A DNA stretch of 64,000 nucleotides from Streptomyces luomodiensis (GCF_031679605.1 NZ_CP117522.1:7192001-7256000); one strand, 5' to 3'. Positions 32,590 through 41,722 are shown, counted from the first letter of the stretch. Program-made: numbers and translations. Notes: generated by a model not told the origin, from the letters alone.

Positions 32590-33879
32590 ATGACGACCAA
32601 GCAGCCCGACATGAGCGTCTTCGAGACCCTGGAATCGGAAGTCCGCAGCTACTGCCGAGGATGGCCCACCGTCTTCGAACGGGCGCAGGGGAGCCATCTC
32701 CACGACGAGGACGGCCGCAGTTATCTCGACTTCTTCTCGGGTGCCGGATCACTCAACTACGGCCACAACAATCCGGCGCTGAAACGCGCGCTCGTCGACT
32801 ACATCGAAAGCGACGGCATTACCCACAGCCTGGACATGGCCACCACCGCCAAGCGGGCTTTCCTGGAGGCGTTCCAGAATCTGGTGCTGTTCCCGCGTGG
32901 CCTGCCGTACAAGGCGATGTTCCCCGGTCCCGCCGGTACCACCGCGGTCGAGGCCGCGCTGAAGCTGGTCCGCAAGGTGAAGGGGCGCGAGGCGATCGTC
33001 TCGTTCACCAACGCCTTCCACGGCATGACCCTCGGGGCGCTGGCCGTCACGGGCAACGCCCTCAAGCGGGCCGGGGCGGGCATTCCGCTGGTCCACGGCA
33101 TTCCCATGCCGTTCGACCACTATCTCGACGATTGTCTTGATGGCCAGGCTGCTGTGCCCCCGGATTTCCGTTGGCTCGAGCGGCTGCTCGAGGACCGGGG
33201 TTCGGGTCTGAACAGACCCGCCGCCGTGATCGTCGAGACGGTGCAGGGCGAGGGCGGGGTCCATGTGGCCCGGTCCGAGTGGCTGCGGGCCCTCGCCGAC
33301 CTGTGCCACCGGCACGACATGCTGCTGATCGTGGACGACATCCAGATGGGCTGTGGACGCACCGGGGCCTTCTTCTCCTTCGAGGAAGCGGGCATCACAC
33401 CGGACGTCGTCACCCTGTCGAAGTCCATCAGCGGCTACGGCCTGCCCATGTCGCTGTGCCTGTTCCGGCCCGAGTTGGACATCTGGGAGCCGGGCGAGCA
33501 CAACGGAACCTTCCGCGGCAGCAACCCCGCCTTCGTCACGGCGACCGCCGCCCTGCACACCTACTGGACCGACGACGGGATGGAGAAACAGACCAGCGTC
33601 CGCGGCGAACAGGTGGAACAGGCGCTGCAGGCGATCCGTGACGAACACCCGCGGCTCGGCGCCGACATCCGCGGCCGCGGCCTGGTGTGGGGCCTGGGGT
33701 TCGCGGACACCTCCCGTGCCTCGGCCGTGGCCCGCCGAGCCTTCGAACTCGGGCTGCTGGTCGAGACGTCCGGGGCTCAGGACGAGGTGGTGAAGCTGTT
33801 GCCGGCCCTCACCGTCGCCCCGCACGAGCTGGACGAGGGACTGCGGATCCTCGCCCGATCGGTACGGGAGACCGGCTGA
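32590..33879 (+). CDS. ectB: Diaminobutyrate-2-oxoglutarate transaminase
   Basis: A 429-residue class III PLP aminotransferase making 2,4-diaminobutyrate from aspartate semialdehyde with glutamate as donor. Seen: the YLDFFSGAGSLNYGHNNP start, PLP phosphate-binding GPAGTTAVEAALK, cofactor Asp in IVDDIQMGCGRTG, and the Schiff-base Lys in TLSKSISGYGLPM. Start ATG 32590 follows the duplicated SD; a GTG at 32563 lies inside the first SD and is unlikely. It is read with ectA, C and D. Confidence 0.95.
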   Translation: MTTKQPDMSVFETLESEVRSYCRGWPTVFERAQGSHLHDEDGRSYLDFFSGAGSLNYGHNNPALKRALVDYIESDGITHSLDMATTAKRAFLEAFQNLVLFPRGLPYKAMFPGPAGTTAVEAALKLVRKVKGREAIVSFTNAFHGMTLGALAVTGNALKRAGAGIPLVHGIPMPFDHYLDDCLDGQAAVPPDFRWLERLLEDRGSGLNRPAAVIVETVQGEGGVHVARSEWLRALADLCHRHDMLLIVDDIQMGCGRTGAFFSFEEAGITPDVVTLSKSISGYGLPMSLCLFRPELDIWEPGEHNGTFRGSNPAFVTATAALHTYWTDDGMEKQTSVRGEQVEQALQAIRDEHPRLGADIRGRGLVWGLGFADTSRASAVARRAFELGLLVETSGAQDEVVKLLPALTVAPHELDEGLRILARSVRETG

Positions 33880-33921
33880 GCGACAGATGGGCAAGGGAAA
33901 GGCGTGGAAAGGCGTGGTCAC

Positions 33922-34320
33922 GTGATTGTCCGGTCCTTCGCAGAGATCCAGAACACCGAACGCCATGTGCGGGCCGCCTCCGGGACCTGGGAGAGCAAGC
34001 GCATCGTGCTCGCCCAGGACAAGGCCGGCTTCTCGCTGCACGAGACCCTGCTGTACGCCGGGACGGAGACGTCGATGTGGTACGCGCACCACGTCGAGGC
34101 CGTGCTGTGCGTCGCGGGAGAGGCCGAACTCACCAATGACGAGACGGGCGAGACCCACTGGATCAAGCCCGGCACGATGTACCTGCTCGACGGCCATGAG
34201 CGGCATACGCTGCGCCCCAAGACGGACTTCCGGTGCGTGTGCGTCTTCACCCCGCCCCTGACCGGGCGGGAGGACCACGACGAGAACGGCGCCTACCCGC
34301 TGCTCCCGGAGGAGGGCTGA
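33922..34320 (+). CDS. ectC: L-ectoine synthase
   Basis: A 132-residue cupin that cyclises N-acetyl-diaminobutyrate to ectoine. It begins [16 protein letters not shown] (GTG 33922). Metal-binding candidates lie in [20 protein letters not shown] (here shown as the region 52-71) and in [16 protein letters not shown] at 33904 would add six residues. The gene begins 42 bp after ectB, and ectD begins 3 bp after its stop. Confidence 0.95.
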   Translation: MIVRSFAEIQNTERHVRAASGTWESKRIVLAQDKAGFSLHETLLYAGTETSMWYAHHVEAVLCVAGEAELTNDETGETHWIKPGTMYLLDGHERHTLRPKTDFRCVCVFTPPLTGREDHDENGAYPLLPEEG

Positions 34321-34323
34321 CCC

Positions 34324-35202
34324 ATGACCGAGACCACCACGGCCGTGCGGGACGCGTACCCGACCCGGGGCAGCCGCGAGGTCGTGACGCCCCGCCAGGA
34401 CCCGGTCGTCTGGGGGCCGCTCCGCCCCGAGCTGGAGTCGTACGAGCGGGACGGCTTCCTCACCGTCGAGCACCTGCTGACCGGGGAGGAGGTCGCGCAC
34501 TACCGTGCCGAGCTCGACCGGCTGGTCCGCGACCCGGCGCTGTACGCGGACGAGCGCCGCATCGCCGAGCCGACGTCGCGGGAGGTGCGGTCGGTGTTCG
34601 AGGTGCACAAGATCAGCGAAGTCTTCGCGGACCTGGTGCGCGACGAGCGGGTGGTGGGCCGGGCCCGCGAGATCCTCGGCTCCGAGGTGTACGTCCACCA
34701 GTCACGGATCAACGTCAAGCCGGGCTTCGGCGCGTCCGGCTTCTACTGGCACTCGGACTTCGAGACCTGGCACGCGGAGGACGGACTGCCGCGGATGCGG
34801 GCGGTGTCCGTGTCCATCGCCCTGACCGAGAACCACGACACCAACGGCGGCCTCATGATCATGCCGGGGTCGCACCGGACGTTCATCGGGTGCGCCGGCC
34901 GGACGCCGAAGGACAACTACAAGAAGTCGCTCCAGGCGCAGGACGCGGGCACACCGTCCGACCGGGCCCTGACGCGCTTCGCCGAGGAGCACGGCATCCG
35001 CCTGTTCACCGGCCGCGCGGGCTCGGCCACGTGGTTCGACTGCAACTGCATGCACGGCTCCGCCGACAACATCACGCCGTATCCGCGCAGCAACGTCTTC
35101 ATCGTGTTCAACAGCGTGCTCAACCCGGCGGTGGAGCCGTTCGCGGCCCCGGTCCGGCGCCCCGAGTTCATCGGAGCACGCGACTTCACGCCTGTTCGGT
35201 AG
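34324..35202 (+). CDS. ectD: Ectoine 5-hydroxylase
   Basis: A 292-residue Fe(II)/2-oxoglutarate dioxygenase converting ectoine to 5-hydroxyectoine. The iron triad is His143-x-Asp145 in GFYWHSDFETWHAEDG and His244 in FDCNCMHGSADN. The F-x-W-H-S-D-F-E-T-W-H block is the EctD signature. GGAGGAGGG in the last ectC codons is its SD, so ectC and ectD are coupled. It is the last gene of the cluster. No aspartokinase (ask_ect) or ectoine transporter is adjacent. Confidence 0.95.
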   Translation: MTETTTAVRDAYPTRGSREVVTPRQDPVVWGPLRPELESYERDGFLTVEHLLTGEEVAHYRAELDRLVRDPALYADERRIAEPTSREVRSVFEVHKISEVFADLVRDERVVGRAREILGSEVYVHQSRINVKPGFGASGFYWHSDFETWHAEDGLPRMRAVSVSIALTENHDTNGGLMIMPGSHRTFIGCAGRTPKDNYKKSLQAQDAGTPSDRALTRFAEEHGIRLFTGRAGSATWFDCNCMHGSADNITPYPRSNVFIVFNSVLNPAVEPFAAPVRRPEFIGARDFTPVR

Positions 35203-35210
35203 GCGATTCG

Positions 35211-35738
35211 CTAGGGCTCCTGTAGAGCCGTCTTCGCGGCGTCGACGAAGTCCGTGAGGGCCTGCCAGAACGGCCTGAAGGCGGCGTCGAAACGCTGGAA
35301 CGCCTCCGGCTCTCCGGAGCGCATCGCGCTCAGGGCGCGGTGGAACGGGCCGGTGGACCTCTGCAGTGCGTTCGCGGCGGTGGCCGCCGCGGCCGGGCCC
35401 TCCAGCTCGACCACGCGCACACAGCGGCGCAGCGTGCCGTACTCATCGCGTTCCCGCTCGGCCAGCTCGTCCAGGAGGGCGGCGCGGCGCTCCGTACCGC
35501 TCTCCTTCTCCTGGACGGCGGCGACCTCCCAGTACAACTCGCCCATGCGGTGGGTCTGTTCGATCAGCTCGAGATACGCGGTGCGCCTGCTGTCGCGCAG
35601 CCGCTCCGCGCGCTGGGCGAGCGCGGCGGTGTCCGCCTGGATCCGGGCGGCCCGGGTGTTGCCGCGGCTGGTGACCCAACTGGCCACCACCGCGGTGGAG
35701 CCGGTGAGCGCCGCGATCCAGAACGTGTTGTCAGCCAT
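35211..35738 (-). CDS. Hypothetical protein with N-terminal TM and coiled coil
   Basis: A 175-residue protein beginning MADNTFWIAALTGSTAVVASW, a single TM at about 5-22. A long charged helical region follows (about 28-115) with heptad-like Leu/Ala spacing (RIQADTAALAQRAERLRDS), then a second helical part ending in DAAKTALQEP. Start ATG 35738 has GGGGGG upstream. Similar small membrane-tethered coiled-coil proteins are common in Streptomyces, with no known function. It converges on ectD with 8 bp between stops and no obvious hairpin. Confidence 0.7.
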   Translation of the reverse strand: MADNTFWIAALTGSTAVVASWVTSRGNTRAARIQADTAALAQRAERLRDSRRTAYLELIEQTHRMGELYWEVAAVQEKESGTERRAALLDELAERERDEYGTLRRCVRVVELEGPAAAATAANALQRSTGPFHRALSAMRSGEPEAFQRFDAAFRPFWQALTDFVDAAKTALQEP

Positions 35739-35884
35739 GGCCCCCCGTACCGCCCGCACCTTCCGGCTCGCCGATCATCCGCCGTCCCTTGGTCATCATC
35801 AGCCACCACGGCCATCCCCCGATGGTAGGAAGATACGGAAGGCGTAACGGTTCGGCGGTATGTGCCACAGATATGTTCCCGGGC

Positions 35885-37042
35885 ATGAGCGTATCCGGGC
35901 TGCTGCCCGCCAGGACCGAACTGCGGCCCGTGGTCTCCGAGTTGAGGCTGTCGGCCTTCAAGACCCACCGCCGCGCCGCCTTCCGGCTGGGTCCGCTGAC
36001 CCTGATCTCCGGGCCGAGCGGCAGCGGTAAGTCCGGTGTGCTGGAGGCGTACACGGCGCTCGCGCGGCTTGCGAGCGGCGCCCGGCTCGCGGAGGTGTTC
36101 CGCGATCCGGTGGCGTACATCCCGCGCCGGGCGCGGCCGGACCGGCAGGGGCGGCGCGGCTTCCGCATCGGCTGCACCGTGGACGGCCCGGTCGGGCCGG
36201 TACAGCTCGATGTCGCCGTCCAGGCCGAGCCCGAACTGCGCATCGTGGGCGAGCGGATGACGGGCGCGGGGGAGACCCTGCTGGAGACGGCGCTGCGCGA
36301 CCCGGGGCGGCGCTGTGTGCAGGCCGCCTGGCACACGGCCGGCGCGGTCGCGGTGACCCGCGCCCCGCTGCCCGACGACCGGCTCGCGACCTCGCTGCTG
36401 CCGCTGCGGGTGGCGGGCATCACGGAGGGGCAGCGGCTCGCGCTGGCCGCCGCCGAGCAAGTGGTCATCGCGCTGCGCTCGGTCTTCCCCTGCGATCCGC
36501 GGCCGGAGCGGATGCGGGCGCCGGCGGCGCCGAGGGACGGGCGGCTGCGCGGCGGCTGCGAGAACCTGGCGGCGGTGCTGCGGCGGACCAGCCGGGAGTG
36601 CGGTACGCGGCATGCGGCGCTGGTCGCGGCGGTCCGGGCCGGATGCGCCGGACCGGTGGAGGGCCTGGTCACGGAGGGGCACGCGGACGGGGCGGTGCGG
36701 GCCCTGGTCGAGCAGGGGGAGCTCGGCGCGATGCCCGTGGAGCGGCTGGGCGACGGCGAGCTGCGGTATCTCGCGCTCGCGCTGGTGCTGCTGACCGGGC
36801 CCGGCGTGCTGGCCGTGGACCCGGCGGCCGATGTGCTCCCCGCGCGGCAGGTGCTGACCGTGCTGGCCGACGGTTTCGACCGGTGTCTGGACCGGCGGCA
36901 GGCGCGGGAACTGCTGGGGGTGGCGGCTCGGATGTGCGCACGGGGGCACATCCGGCTGGTGGGGACGGTGGGGGACGTGACGGGGGCGGTCGGGGACGCC
37001 CCCGTCACGGTGGTAAACCTGGGGCGTGAGCGAGTCCTATGA
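35885..37042 (+). CDS. P-loop ATPase of the AAA/RecF-SMC-like type
   Basis: A 385-residue protein. LRLSAFKTHRRAAFRLGPLT precedes Walker A GPSGSGKS (43-50), the arrangement of RecF/SMC/OLD-type ATPases. Near the C terminus ERLGDGELRYLALALVL resembles a signature loop and VLAVDPAAD occupies the Walker B place, but the catalytic Glu is replaced by Pro-Ala, so hydrolysis may be impaired. ATG 35885 is preferred over ATG 35789 or 35876. The last 17 bases overlap the MazG-like gene, so the two are coupled. Role unknown. Confidence 0.72.
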   Translation: MSVSGLLPARTELRPVVSELRLSAFKTHRRAAFRLGPLTLISGPSGSGKSGVLEAYTALARLASGARLAEVFRDPVAYIPRRARPDRQGRRGFRIGCTVDGPVGPVQLDVAVQAEPELRIVGERMTGAGETLLETALRDPGRRCVQAAWHTAGAVAVTRAPLPDDRLATSLLPLRVAGITEGQRLALAAAEQVVIALRSVFPCDPRPERMRAPAAPRDGRLRGGCENLAAVLRRTSRECGTRHAALVAAVRAGCAGPVEGLVTEGHADGAVRALVEQGELGAMPVERLGDGELRYLALALVLLTGPGVLAVDPAADVLPARQVLTVLADGFDRCLDRRQARELLGVAARMCARGHIRLVGTVGDVTGAVGDAPVTVVNLGRERVL

Positions 37043-37388
37043 GAGCGAGCGACGAACCGACGGCCTGGACGTGGCCGTGCTCCAGCGCAGGCTGGCCGCC
37101 TTCGCGGCGGCCCGCGACTGGCAGCAGTACCACACCCCCAAGAACCTCGCGGCGGCGCTGAGCGTCGAGGCGTCGGAGCTGGTGGAGATCTTCCAGTGGC
37201 TGACGCCTGAGCAGTCGGCGCGGGTGATGGAGGACGAGGACGCGGCGGCCCGGGTCGAGGACGAGGTCGCCGATGTCCTGGCGTATCTGCTCCAGTTCTG
37301 CGAGGTGCTCGGGATCGACGCGCTCGCCGCGCTCTCGGCGAAGATCGACCGGAACGAGGGGCGGTTTCCGGTGAACGAGAGGCGCTGA
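37026..37388 (+). CDS. MazG-like nucleotide pyrophosphohydrolase
   Basis: A 120-residue all-alpha NTP pyrophosphatase of the MazG/RS21-C6 type. The metal-binding core is seen as ALSVEASELVEIFQWL (ExxE, about 45-60) and VEDEVADVLAYLLQFC (ExxD, about 78-93). RDWQQYHTPKNLA is also typical. It probably hydrolyses non-canonical dNTPs. Start GTG 37026, inside the preceding ATPase gene. The 166-bp spacer downstream is relatively AT-rich (37430-37480), likely the promoter of the next gene. Confidence 0.88.
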   Translation: MSESYESERRTDGLDVAVLQRRLAAFAAARDWQQYHTPKNLAAALSVEASELVEIFQWLTPEQSARVMEDEDAAARVEDEVADVLAYLLQFCEVLGIDALAALSAKIDRNEGRFPVNERR

Positions 37389-37554
37389 CAGCCCGCTTCG
37401 TCACTCTCCGTAGTGAGAAAGTTATCCACATCGCAACTGTTGTCAACAGATTCCTGAATTCCCCTAGCTTTTCGGCCTGACAGTCATCACTCTGGGTAGT
37501 GGAGGAGTACGGGTGCGGAAAGTCCGTTGAGATCCGTTGAGAGGGGTGCGGGGA

Positions 37555-38040
37555 ATGGACGCGATGCGGCTGATCGGTGTCACCCGGCACGCCCTGGCGA
37601 AGGCCGGGAGCGTGCACGACATCGTGGCCGAAGCCTGGCAGGTTCAGGCGCTGGCCGAGGCGGTCGGCGGATATTTCGTGGTGAGCGGCCCGGCGGCCGC
37701 GCGAGCGGAGGCGCGCGGTCTGTGCGAGGCGGGCGGGCGGGCGCGCGGCGCCCTGTTCCACCCGGCGTTGCACTACCCGACGCTGCGCGGCGGGCGCTTA
37801 CGGGCCGCGCAGCTGACGGAGGTGCGCGATCCGAGGGAGGTGCTGCTGGCGCTGGGGGACCTGCTCGCGGAAGCGGGGTTCGCCCTGGTCGGCGTCGCCT
37901 CCAACACGGAGGAGGAGGCGCTGTACTGGCAGTGCGTGGAGGCGATCGACGCGGCGGACGAGGCCAGGGACCGGGTGCACGGGATGCTCAGGCACCTCAC
38001 GTTCCGGGAGTGGGGTGGGGAGTGGGGCGGTGCCGCGTGA
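37555..38040 (+). CDS. DUF6099 family protein
   Basis: A 161-residue soluble protein beginning MDAMRLIGVTRHALAKAGSV with DIVAEAWQVQALAEAVGG. It has Ala/Arg-rich helices and ends in RHLTFREWGGEWGG. The sequence fits a Streptomyces-restricted family that I recall as DUF6099. Start ATG 37555 follows GTGCGGGGA; an ATG at 37537 is possible. There are no catalytic motifs that I can recognise. Confidence 0.65.
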   Translation: MDAMRLIGVTRHALAKAGSVHDIVAEAWQVQALAEAVGGYFVVSGPAAARAEARGLCEAGGRARGALFHPALHYPTLRGGRLRAAQLTEVRDPREVLLALGDLLAEAGFALVGVASNTEEEALYWQCVEAIDAADEARDRVHGMLRHLTFREWGGEWGGAA

Positions 38041-38058
38041 GGAGGCAGGATGGGGGCC

Positions 38059-38982
38059 ATGGATCTTCGCATTTTCACCGAGCCCCAGCAGGGCGCGACC
38101 TACGACACCCTGCTCACCGTCGCCAAGGCCACCGAGGACCTCGGATTCGACGCCTTTTTCCGGTCCGACCACTATCTGCACATGGGAGGCGTGGACGGCC
38201 TCCCGGGTCCCTCCGACGCCTGGATCACCCTGGCCGGGCTGGCCCGCGAGACCCGGCGGATCCGGCTGGGCACCTTGATGACCGCCGCTACCTTCCGGCT
38301 GCCCGGTGTGCTGGCGATCCAGGTCGCGCAGGTCGACCAGATGTCGGGTGGCCGAGTCGAGCTGGGCCTGGGCGCGGGCTGGTTCGAGGAGGAGCACCGG
38401 GCCTACGGGATCCCCTTCCCCAAGGAGAAGTTCGCGCGGCTGGAGGAGCAACTGGCCATCGTCACCGGGCTGTGGCAGACCCCGGCCGGCGAGACCTTCG
38501 GCTATGACGGTGCCCACTACCAGCTGGTGGACTCCCCGGCACTGCCCAAGCCCGCGCAGAGCAAGGTGCCGGTGCTGATCGGCGGCCACGGGGCGACCCG
38601 CACCCCGCGGCTGGCCGCTCAGTACGCGGACGAGTTCAATATGCCGTTCGCCTCAGTCGAGGACAGCGAGCGCCAGTTCGGCCGGGTGCGGGAGGCGGCC
38701 GAGGCCGCCGGCCGCAAGGGCGACGACCTGGTGTACTCCAACGCGCTCGTGGCGTGCGTGGGCAAGGACGACGCCGAGGTCTCCCGGCGGGCCGCGGCCA
38801 TCGGACGCGAGGTCGAGGAGCTGAAGGAGAACGGGCTGGCGGGCTCCCCGGCCGAGGTCGTCGACAAGATCGGCCGCTATGCGGAGGTGGGCGCCTCCCG
38901 GATCTACCTCCAGATGCTGGACCTGACCGACCTCGACCACCTGGAGCTGATCTCCTCACAGGTCCAGGCCCAGCTGGGCTGA
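38059..38982 (+). CDS. LLM-class F420-dependent oxidoreductase
   Basis: A 307-residue TIM-barrel flavin/F420 oxidoreductase. Seen: LRIFTEPQQGATYDTLL, AKATEDLGFDAFFRSDHYL, RIRLGTLMTAATFRLPGVLA, the phosphate-binding region SGGRVELGLGAGWFEEEH, and VPVLIGGHGATRTPRLAAQY. In actinobacteria such enzymes use F420H2, with diverse substrates. ATG 38059 is preferred; ATG 38050 is three codons longer and equally possible. The methyltransferase gene follows 20 bp later. Confidence 0.85.
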   Translation: MDLRIFTEPQQGATYDTLLTVAKATEDLGFDAFFRSDHYLHMGGVDGLPGPSDAWITLAGLARETRRIRLGTLMTAATFRLPGVLAIQVAQVDQMSGGRVELGLGAGWFEEEHRAYGIPFPKEKFARLEEQLAIVTGLWQTPAGETFGYDGAHYQLVDSPALPKPAQSKVPVLIGGHGATRTPRLAAQYADEFNMPFASVEDSERQFGRVREAAEAAGRKGDDLVYSNALVACVGKDDAEVSRRAAAIGREVEELKENGLAGSPAEVVDKIGRYAEVGASRIYLQMLDLTDLDHLELISSQVQAQLG

Positions 38983-39002
38983 GTAAACCACCAGGAGCAC
39001 CC

Positions 39003-39989
39003 GTGACGTCCGTACCCCGTCCGCCCCTCGCCGCCGCGCTGGAGCGTGGACCGCTCGTTCTCGACGGCGGGCTGTCCAACCAGCTGGAGGCACAGGGCTG
39101 CGATCTCTCCGACGAGCTGTGGTCGGCCCGGCTGCTGGCCGATGACCCGGCGCAGATCGAGGCGGCCCACACCGCCTACGCACGGGCGGGCGCACGGGTG
39201 CTCATCACCAGTAGCTACCAGGCCACCTACGAGGGCTTCGCCCGCCGGGGCGTGGGCCACGAGGAGGCCACGGCGCTGCTGAGGCGCAGTGTCGAGCTGG
39301 CGCGCGCGGGGGCGGAGCGGGCGGCTGCCGAGGGGGCGGCTGCCGAGCGGCCTGCTGCCGAGGGGGCGGCCGCGGGGGGTCGGGTCGCGCGGCCGGTGTG
39401 GGTCGCCGCCTCCGTCGGCCCCTACGGGGCGATGCTGGCGGACGGCAGCGAGTACCGCGGGCGGTACGGACTGAGCGTGGCCGAGCTGGAGCGGTTCCAC
39501 CGGCCGAGGATCGAGGCGCTGGCCGCGGCCGGGCCCGATGCGCTGGCGCTGGAGACGGTGCCGGACGCCGATGAGGCCGCGGCGCTGCTGAGCGCCGTCG
39601 AGGGGTGCGGGGTGCCGGTATGGCTCTCCTACAGCATCGCGGGGGAGGCCACCCGGGCCGGGCAGCCCCTGAGGGACGCGTTCGTCCTGGCCGCGGGGGT
39701 CGACCAGGTGATCGCCGTCGGCGTCAACTGCTGTGAGCCGGGCGACGCGGACCGGGCCGTGGAGATCGCGGCCGGCACCACCGGCAAGCCGGTGGTGGTC
39801 TATCCGAACAGCGGAGAGGAGTGGGATGCCGCGACATCGAGCTGGCGCGGCCGGGCGACCTTCGACCCGGGGCGGGTGAGCGCATGGCACGACGCGGGGG
39901 CGCGGCTCATCGGCGGCTGCTGCCGGGTGGGACCGGAGCGGATCGCGGAGCTGGCGGCCGTGGTGAGAAACCACGAGGTGCCGTGGTGA
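39003..39989 (+). CDS. mmuM: Homocysteine S-methyltransferase
   Basis: A 328-residue betaine/S-methylmethionine-type methyltransferase making methionine from homocysteine. Zn2+ ligands are visible as Cys in VGVNCCEPGD and the Cys pair in LIGGCCRVGP. The start region reads LVLDGGLSNQLEAQG, and SSYQATYEGF is also typical. A low-complexity Ala/Glu insert (AAAEGAAAERPAAEGAAAGG) breaks the barrel near residue 105. GTG 39003 has CCAGGAGCACCC upstream. The stop codon falls inside a 23-bp tandem repeat, so the last few residues (NHEVPW) come from repeat DNA. Confidence 0.88.
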   Translation: MTSVPRPPLAAALERGPLVLDGGLSNQLEAQGCDLSDELWSARLLADDPAQIEAAHTAYARAGARVLITSSYQATYEGFARRGVGHEEATALLRRSVELARAGAERAAAEGAAAERPAAEGAAAGGRVARPVWVAASVGPYGAMLADGSEYRGRYGLSVAELERFHRPRIEALAAAGPDALALETVPDADEAAALLSAVEGCGVPVWLSYSIAGEATRAGQPLRDAFVLAAGVDQVIAVGVNCCEPGDADRAVEIAAGTTGKPVVVYPNSGEEWDAATSSWRGRATFDPGRVSAWHDAGARLIGGCCRVGPERIAELAAVVRNHEVPW

Positions 39990-40025
39990 GAAGTCTTGCG
40001 GTGCCGTGGTGAGAAACCATTAGGT
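39957..40025 (+). repeat. Three 23-bp tandem repeats across the mmuM stop codon
   Basis: Units start at 39957, 39980 and 40003, each beginning GCCGTGGTGAGAA and ending GGT. The mmuM TGA (39987-39989) lies in the second unit. The array ends 32 bp before the hen1 start. Confidence 0.85.
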
Positions 40026-40057
40026 GACGGGCGCTTCGCCCGGCGATACTCGGGCGG

Positions 40058-41722
40058 GTGTTCTTGACGATAACCACCACCGGCACCGCCGAGCGCCCCG
40101 CGACCGACCTCGGGTTCCTGCTGCACAAGCATCCCGACAAGGCGCAGCGGTTCTCGACCTCCCACGGCACCGCACACGTCCTCTACCCCGAGGCGACCGC
40201 CGAACAATGCACCGCGGCGCTGCTGTTGGAGGTGGACCCCGTGGCGCTGGTGCGGCGGGGCCGTGGCAAGGGCCGGGGCGGTGCCCCCGACTCCGCGCTC
40301 GCCCAGTACGTCAACGACCGCCCCTACGCCGCCTCCTCACTGCTGGCGACCGCGTTGAGCGCGGTCTTCTCCAGCGCGCTGAGGGGACAGTGCAAGGCCC
40401 GGCCCGAGCTGCCGGAGCGGGCGCTGCCACTGCGGATCGAGGTGCCCGCGCTGCCCGCCCGCGGCGGTGCCGCCCTGGTCGAGCGGCTCTTCGCGCCGCT
40501 GGGCTGGCAGGTGACGGCCGAGCCGGTGCCGCTGGACGAGGAGTTCCCGCGGTGGGGTGACTCGCGGTACGTACGGCTGGTGCTGGAGGGTGAGCTGCGG
40601 CTGGCGGACGCGCTGCGCCATCTGTATGTGCTGCTGCCCGTGCTCGACGACGCCAAGCACTACTGGGTCGCCCCGGACGAGGTGGACAAGCTGCTGCGCT
40701 CCGGCGAGGGCTGGCTGGAGCACCACCCCGAGCAGCGGCTGATCACCAACCGCTATCTGGCCCGGCGCTGGTCGCTGACGCGCAGTGCGCTGGAGCGTCT
40801 GGAGCTGGCGCGGCTCGCCGAGACCGACGACACCCAGGCGGAGGAGATCGACAACGCCGTCGGCGAACCGGCGGCCGAGCTGATGGAGGGAGAGATGCGG
40901 GGAGAGGGGGATGCGGGCGGCGCAGGCGGCGAACGCGGTGAAGGCGACGGGAGTCCCGAGAACCCGGTGCCGCTGGCGGTACGGCGGCGGGAGGCGATAC
41001 TCGATGCCCTGCGCGGGGTCGAGGCGGCAAGGGTCGTCGATCTCGGCTGCGGTCAGGGTCAGTTGCTGGCCGCGCTGCTGAAGGAGGCGCGGTTCACCGA
41101 GATCGTGGGTGTCGATGTGTCGATGCGCGCGCTCAACGAGGCGGCGCGGAGGCTGCGGCTGGACCGTATGCCCGAGCGGCAGTCGGCCCGGCTGAAGCTG
41201 ACCCAGGGCGCGCTCACCTACACCGACTCCAGGCTCACCGGATATGACGCGGCGGTCCTCAGCGAGGTGATCGAGCATGTGGACCCGCCCCGGTTGCCCG
41301 CGCTGGAGCACGCGGTGTTCGGCGCCGCACGGCCCAAGGCCGTCGTGGTGACCACGCCCAACGTCGAGTACAACGTGCGCTGGGAGACCCTGCCCGCCGG
41401 GCGGATGCGCCATGGCGACCACCGTTTCGAGTGGACGCGGGAGGAGTTCCGGGCCTGGGCGGGGCAGGTCGCCGAACGGCACGGCTACACGGTGGAGTTC
41501 CGCCCCGTCGGCCCGGAGGACCCCGAGGTCGGCCCGCCCACCCAGCTCGCGCTGTTCCGGATCGGCGCCCAGGGCGGCGACGACGGCACGGGCACCCGAG
41601 GCACCGAACGCGTTGACCGCACCACCGTGACCAGGACGGCCACCGCGACCGCCGCGGCCACCGCGACCGGCGCGGCCACCGGGGCCGCCGCCGCGACCGC
41701 CGCGAAGGAGGCAGCAGCATGA
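40058..41722 (+). CDS. hen1: 3'-terminal RNA ribose 2'-O-methyltransferase Hen1
   Basis: A 554-residue bacterial Hen1. The N-terminal domain (about 1-250, MFLTITTTGTAERPATDLGF) is the part that in Clostridium thermocellum binds Pnkp and activates its ligase. An acidic/Gly linker (about 265-300) leads to the methyltransferase: SAM loop VVDLGCGQGQLL (326-337) and metal ligands Glu403, Glu406, His407 (SEVIEHVD) plus His455 (HGDHRFEW), matching the known E-x-x-E-H...H site. It methylates the 2'-OH of a cleaved RNA end before ligation, blocking re-cleavage. A Thr/Ala-rich tail (about 520-554) runs into pnkp with an ATGA overlap. Start GTG 40058 has a weak SD. Confidence 0.93.
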   Translation: MFLTITTTGTAERPATDLGFLLHKHPDKAQRFSTSHGTAHVLYPEATAEQCTAALLLEVDPVALVRRGRGKGRGGAPDSALAQYVNDRPYAASSLLATALSAVFSSALRGQCKARPELPERALPLRIEVPALPARGGAALVERLFAPLGWQVTAEPVPLDEEFPRWGDSRYVRLVLEGELRLADALRHLYVLLPVLDDAKHYWVAPDEVDKLLRSGEGWLEHHPEQRLITNRYLARRWSLTRSALERLELARLAETDDTQAEEIDNAVGEPAAELMEGEMRGEGDAGGAGGERGEGDGSPENPVPLAVRRREAILDALRGVEAARVVDLGCGQGQLLAALLKEARFTEIVGVDVSMRALNEAARRLRLDRMPERQSARLKLTQGALTYTDSRLTGYDAAVLSEVIEHVDPPRLPALEHAVFGAARPKAVVVTTPNVEYNVRWETLPAGRMRHGDHRFEWTREEFRAWAGQVAERHGYTVEFRPVGPEDPEVGPPTQLALFRIGAQGGDDGTGTRGTERVDRTTVTRTATATAAATATGAATGAAAATAAKEAAA

